NCBI GenBank assembly: GCA_015486505.1
Contig: WFRP01000272.1
Span: forward strand, 1 to 6,740
Length of the DNA: 6,740 nucleotides
Reading direction: 5' to 3'
Source of the DNA: Pseudomonadota bacterium
Lineage (GTDB): Bacteria; Desulfobacterota; Anaeroferrophillalia; Anaeroferrophillales; Tharpellaceae
Shown: piece after piece, positions 5,266 to 6,740 of the stretch
How the letters are laid out: each line of letters starts with the position of its first letter
How positions within the stretch are numbered: the stretch's first letter is position 1
The notes under the pieces: model-generated
What the model saw: only the letters and a program-made list of their open reading frames with translations
Told to the model about the DNA's origin: nothing
Database searches by the model: none
Made by a program: the position numbers and the translations under genes

Positions 5266-6740
5266 CAGGCAAGCACGATTGCCCGTTGGAGAGCGCTAAT
5301 TCGGTCGCGAAGTTGGGCGGCATGTTCGAAATTAAGCTCTTTGGCGGCTTTTGCCATCTCCTTTTCCCACTTCCGCAGGGCGCGATCGCAGGCCCGGGTT
5401 CCCTTGGCAATCAATTCGGTAAAATCCTCTTCACGAAAGTCTGAGGAACCGGATTCAGAATCTGCATCTACTGCGCTGCCGTATTCTACTTCAATCGTTT
5501 CCTGTACGCGACGGACGATGGATTGCGGAGTAATTTTATATTCGGCGTTATAGGCCAGCTGTTTCTCCCGGCGCCGCGCCATTTCGGCAATCGCGCCGGT
5601 CATTGAACCGGTTTCACGGTCAGCATAAAGAATGACTTTGCCGTTAAGATTACGGGCGGCCCGGCCGGAAGTCTGAATCAGGGAACGATGCGAACGCAGA
5701 AATCCCTCTTTATCGGCATCAAGAATCGCGACCAGGGCAACTTCCGGAATATCGAGCCCTTCACGCAACAGATTGATACCGACCAGAATATCGAAAGTGC
5801 CCAGACGCAGCTGGCGAATCAATTCGACCCGCTCCAGCGTATCGATATCGGAGTGGAGATAGCGCACCTTGAAATCGAGTTCACGCAGAAATTGACTTAG
5901 ATCTTCGGCCATACGTTTAGTCAGCGTCGTCACCAGAGCCCGGTTGCCGGCGGCAACCGTTTCCCGCAGCCGGGCGATAACATCATCAACCTGATTGCGG
6001 GCGGGACGCACCTCGATTTCAGGATCGACGAGACCGGTCGGCCGGATCACCTGCTCCACTACCTGCTCCGCGACCTCAAGTTCGTAATCGCCCGGGGTCG
6101 CGGAAACATAGATGGTCTGACCGCTGCGTTGGGCAAATTCATCAGCTTTAAGAGGCCGGTTGTCAAGGGCTGACGGCAGCCGGAAACCGTATTCAACCAG
6201 GGTCGTTTTTCGCGAACGGTCGCCTTTATACATCCCCCCGATCTGGGGCACGGTAACGTGGCTTTCATCAATAATTATCAGGTGGTTACGGGGCAGATAA
6301 TCCATCAATGTCGGCGGCGCGTCACCGGGGGCCCGCCCGGTGATATGGCGGGAATAGTTTTCAATCCCGGAACAGAAACCCATCTGTTCAATCATCTCCA
6401 GATCAAACATTGTCCGCTGTTCCAGACGCTGGGCTTCGAGCAGTTTCCCCGCCTCTCTCAACTCCATCAGGCGCTCGTCAAGCTCATCCTGAATTGCCGT
6501 AAACGCCCGCTGCCGCTCTTTTTCCGGAGTTACATAGTGACTGGCCGGATAGATGGTGAATTTATTCAGTTTCTGATGCGGGCTGGAAGTCAAGGGATCA
6601 ATCAGGGAGAGGCTTTCAAGTTCGTCACCGAAAAACTCAAGCCGCAAAGCGCTCTCTTCCATATTGGCCGGGAAAATATCGACAATTTCCCCGCGCACGC
6701 GAAAGGTGCCGCGATGAAAATCATAATCATTACGGGAATA
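5265..6740 (-). CDS. uvrB: UvrABC excision nuclease subunit B, C-terminal 491 residues (5' end outside window)
   Basis: UvrB is the damage-verifying helicase-like subunit of nucleotide excision repair. It receives damaged DNA from UvrA and recruits UvrC. The frame is open to base 6740, and the upstream codons read YSRNDYDFHRGTFR before VRGEIVDIFPA, a classic UvrB segment. The GTG at 6698 is therefore an internal Val and not a start. About 180 N-terminal residues, including the Walker A helicase motif, lie beyond the window. Counting from the first visible codon, features are motif II IDESH (157-161) followed by GGMYKGDRSR, motif III SATPGDYE (213-220), HSDIDTLERVE (296-306), motif V LLREGLDIPEV (324-334) and motif VI QTSGRAARN (356-364). 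The C-terminal UVR motif, at about 451-486 with FEHAAQLRDRISAL, contacts UvrC. A short acidic/Ser linker precedes it. The gene converges on the caspase-like gene and its stop codon abuts the shared terminator. It appears intact and is probably unrelated to the neighbouring cluster. Confidence 0.97.
   Translation of the reverse strand, partial: YSRNDYDFHRGTFRVRGEIVDIFPANMEESALRLEFFGDELESLSLIDPLTSSPHQKLNKFTIYPASHYVTPEKERQRAFTAIQDELDERLMELREAGKLLEAQRLEQRTMFDLEMIEQMGFCSGIENYSRHITGRAPGDAPPTLMDYLPRNHLIIIDESHVTVPQIGGMYKGDRSRKTTLVEYGFRLPSALDNRPLKADEFAQRSGQTIYVSATPGDYELEVAEQVVEQVIRPTGLVDPEIEVRPARNQVDDVIARLRETVAAGNRALVTTLTKRMAEDLSQFLRELDFKVRYLHSDIDTLERVELIRQLRLGTFDILVGINLLREGLDIPEVALVAILDADKEGFLRSHRSLIQTSGRAARNLNGKVILYADRETGSMTGAIAEMARRREKQLAYNAEYKITPQSIVRRVQETIEVEYGSAVDADSESGSSDFREEDFTELIAKGTRACDRALRKWEKEMAKAAKELNFEHAAQLRDRISALQRAIVLA

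Noticed and set aside
6698..6698. GTG at 6698 as the start of uvrB
   Set aside because: The same frame continues to the window edge with conserved UvrB sequence (RNDYDFHRGTFR), so this codon is an internal Val.

Overview
This window comes from a Gram-negative bacterium. It holds a secreted OmpA-like peptidoglycan-binding protein, a secreted serine protease and an outer-membrane-type lipoprotein, followed by the 3' three quarters of the housekeeping gene uvrB. The base composition, gene style and envelope proteins would fit a Desulfobacterota/Deltaproteobacteria-like or other proteobacterial lineage. That assignment is a guess; no rRNA or marker gene in the window fixes it.

Layout. Bases 1-417 carry no gene but are densely structured. 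They hold a long imperfect palindrome (about 2-110) and then a tandem duplication of a 110-124 bp unit (151-386). Each unit folds into a long AT-rich hairpin and two GC-rich hairpins, and the two copies differ by paired changes that keep the stems intact. Three genes follow on the + strand in operon-like order: an OmpA-family protein (418-1026), a large kexin/subtilisin-like S8 protease (1066-3606) and a caspase-like (orthocaspase, C14) lipoprotein with a helical-repeat C-terminus (3685-5151). A bidirectional terminator with a TTCG loop (5238-5265) separates this cluster from the convergent uvrB (5265 to beyond 6740, minus strand).

How the genes may work together. All three cluster proteins have export signals, so the cluster looks like an envelope module: a peptidoglycan anchor, a serine protease made with a prodomain, and a cysteine protease tethered to the outer membrane. 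Each family is known, but I do not recognise this trio as a described system. Basic linkers next to the S8 catalytic domain suggest a testable cascade in which the Arg/Lys-type caspase activates the S8 zymogen. That is inference. A 13-base sequence occurs once on each side of the three-gene block in inverted orientation (386-398 and 5154-5166), which hints that the block may have been acquired or moved as a unit. No transposase or integrase is visible. uvrB appears to be an unrelated chromosomal neighbour.
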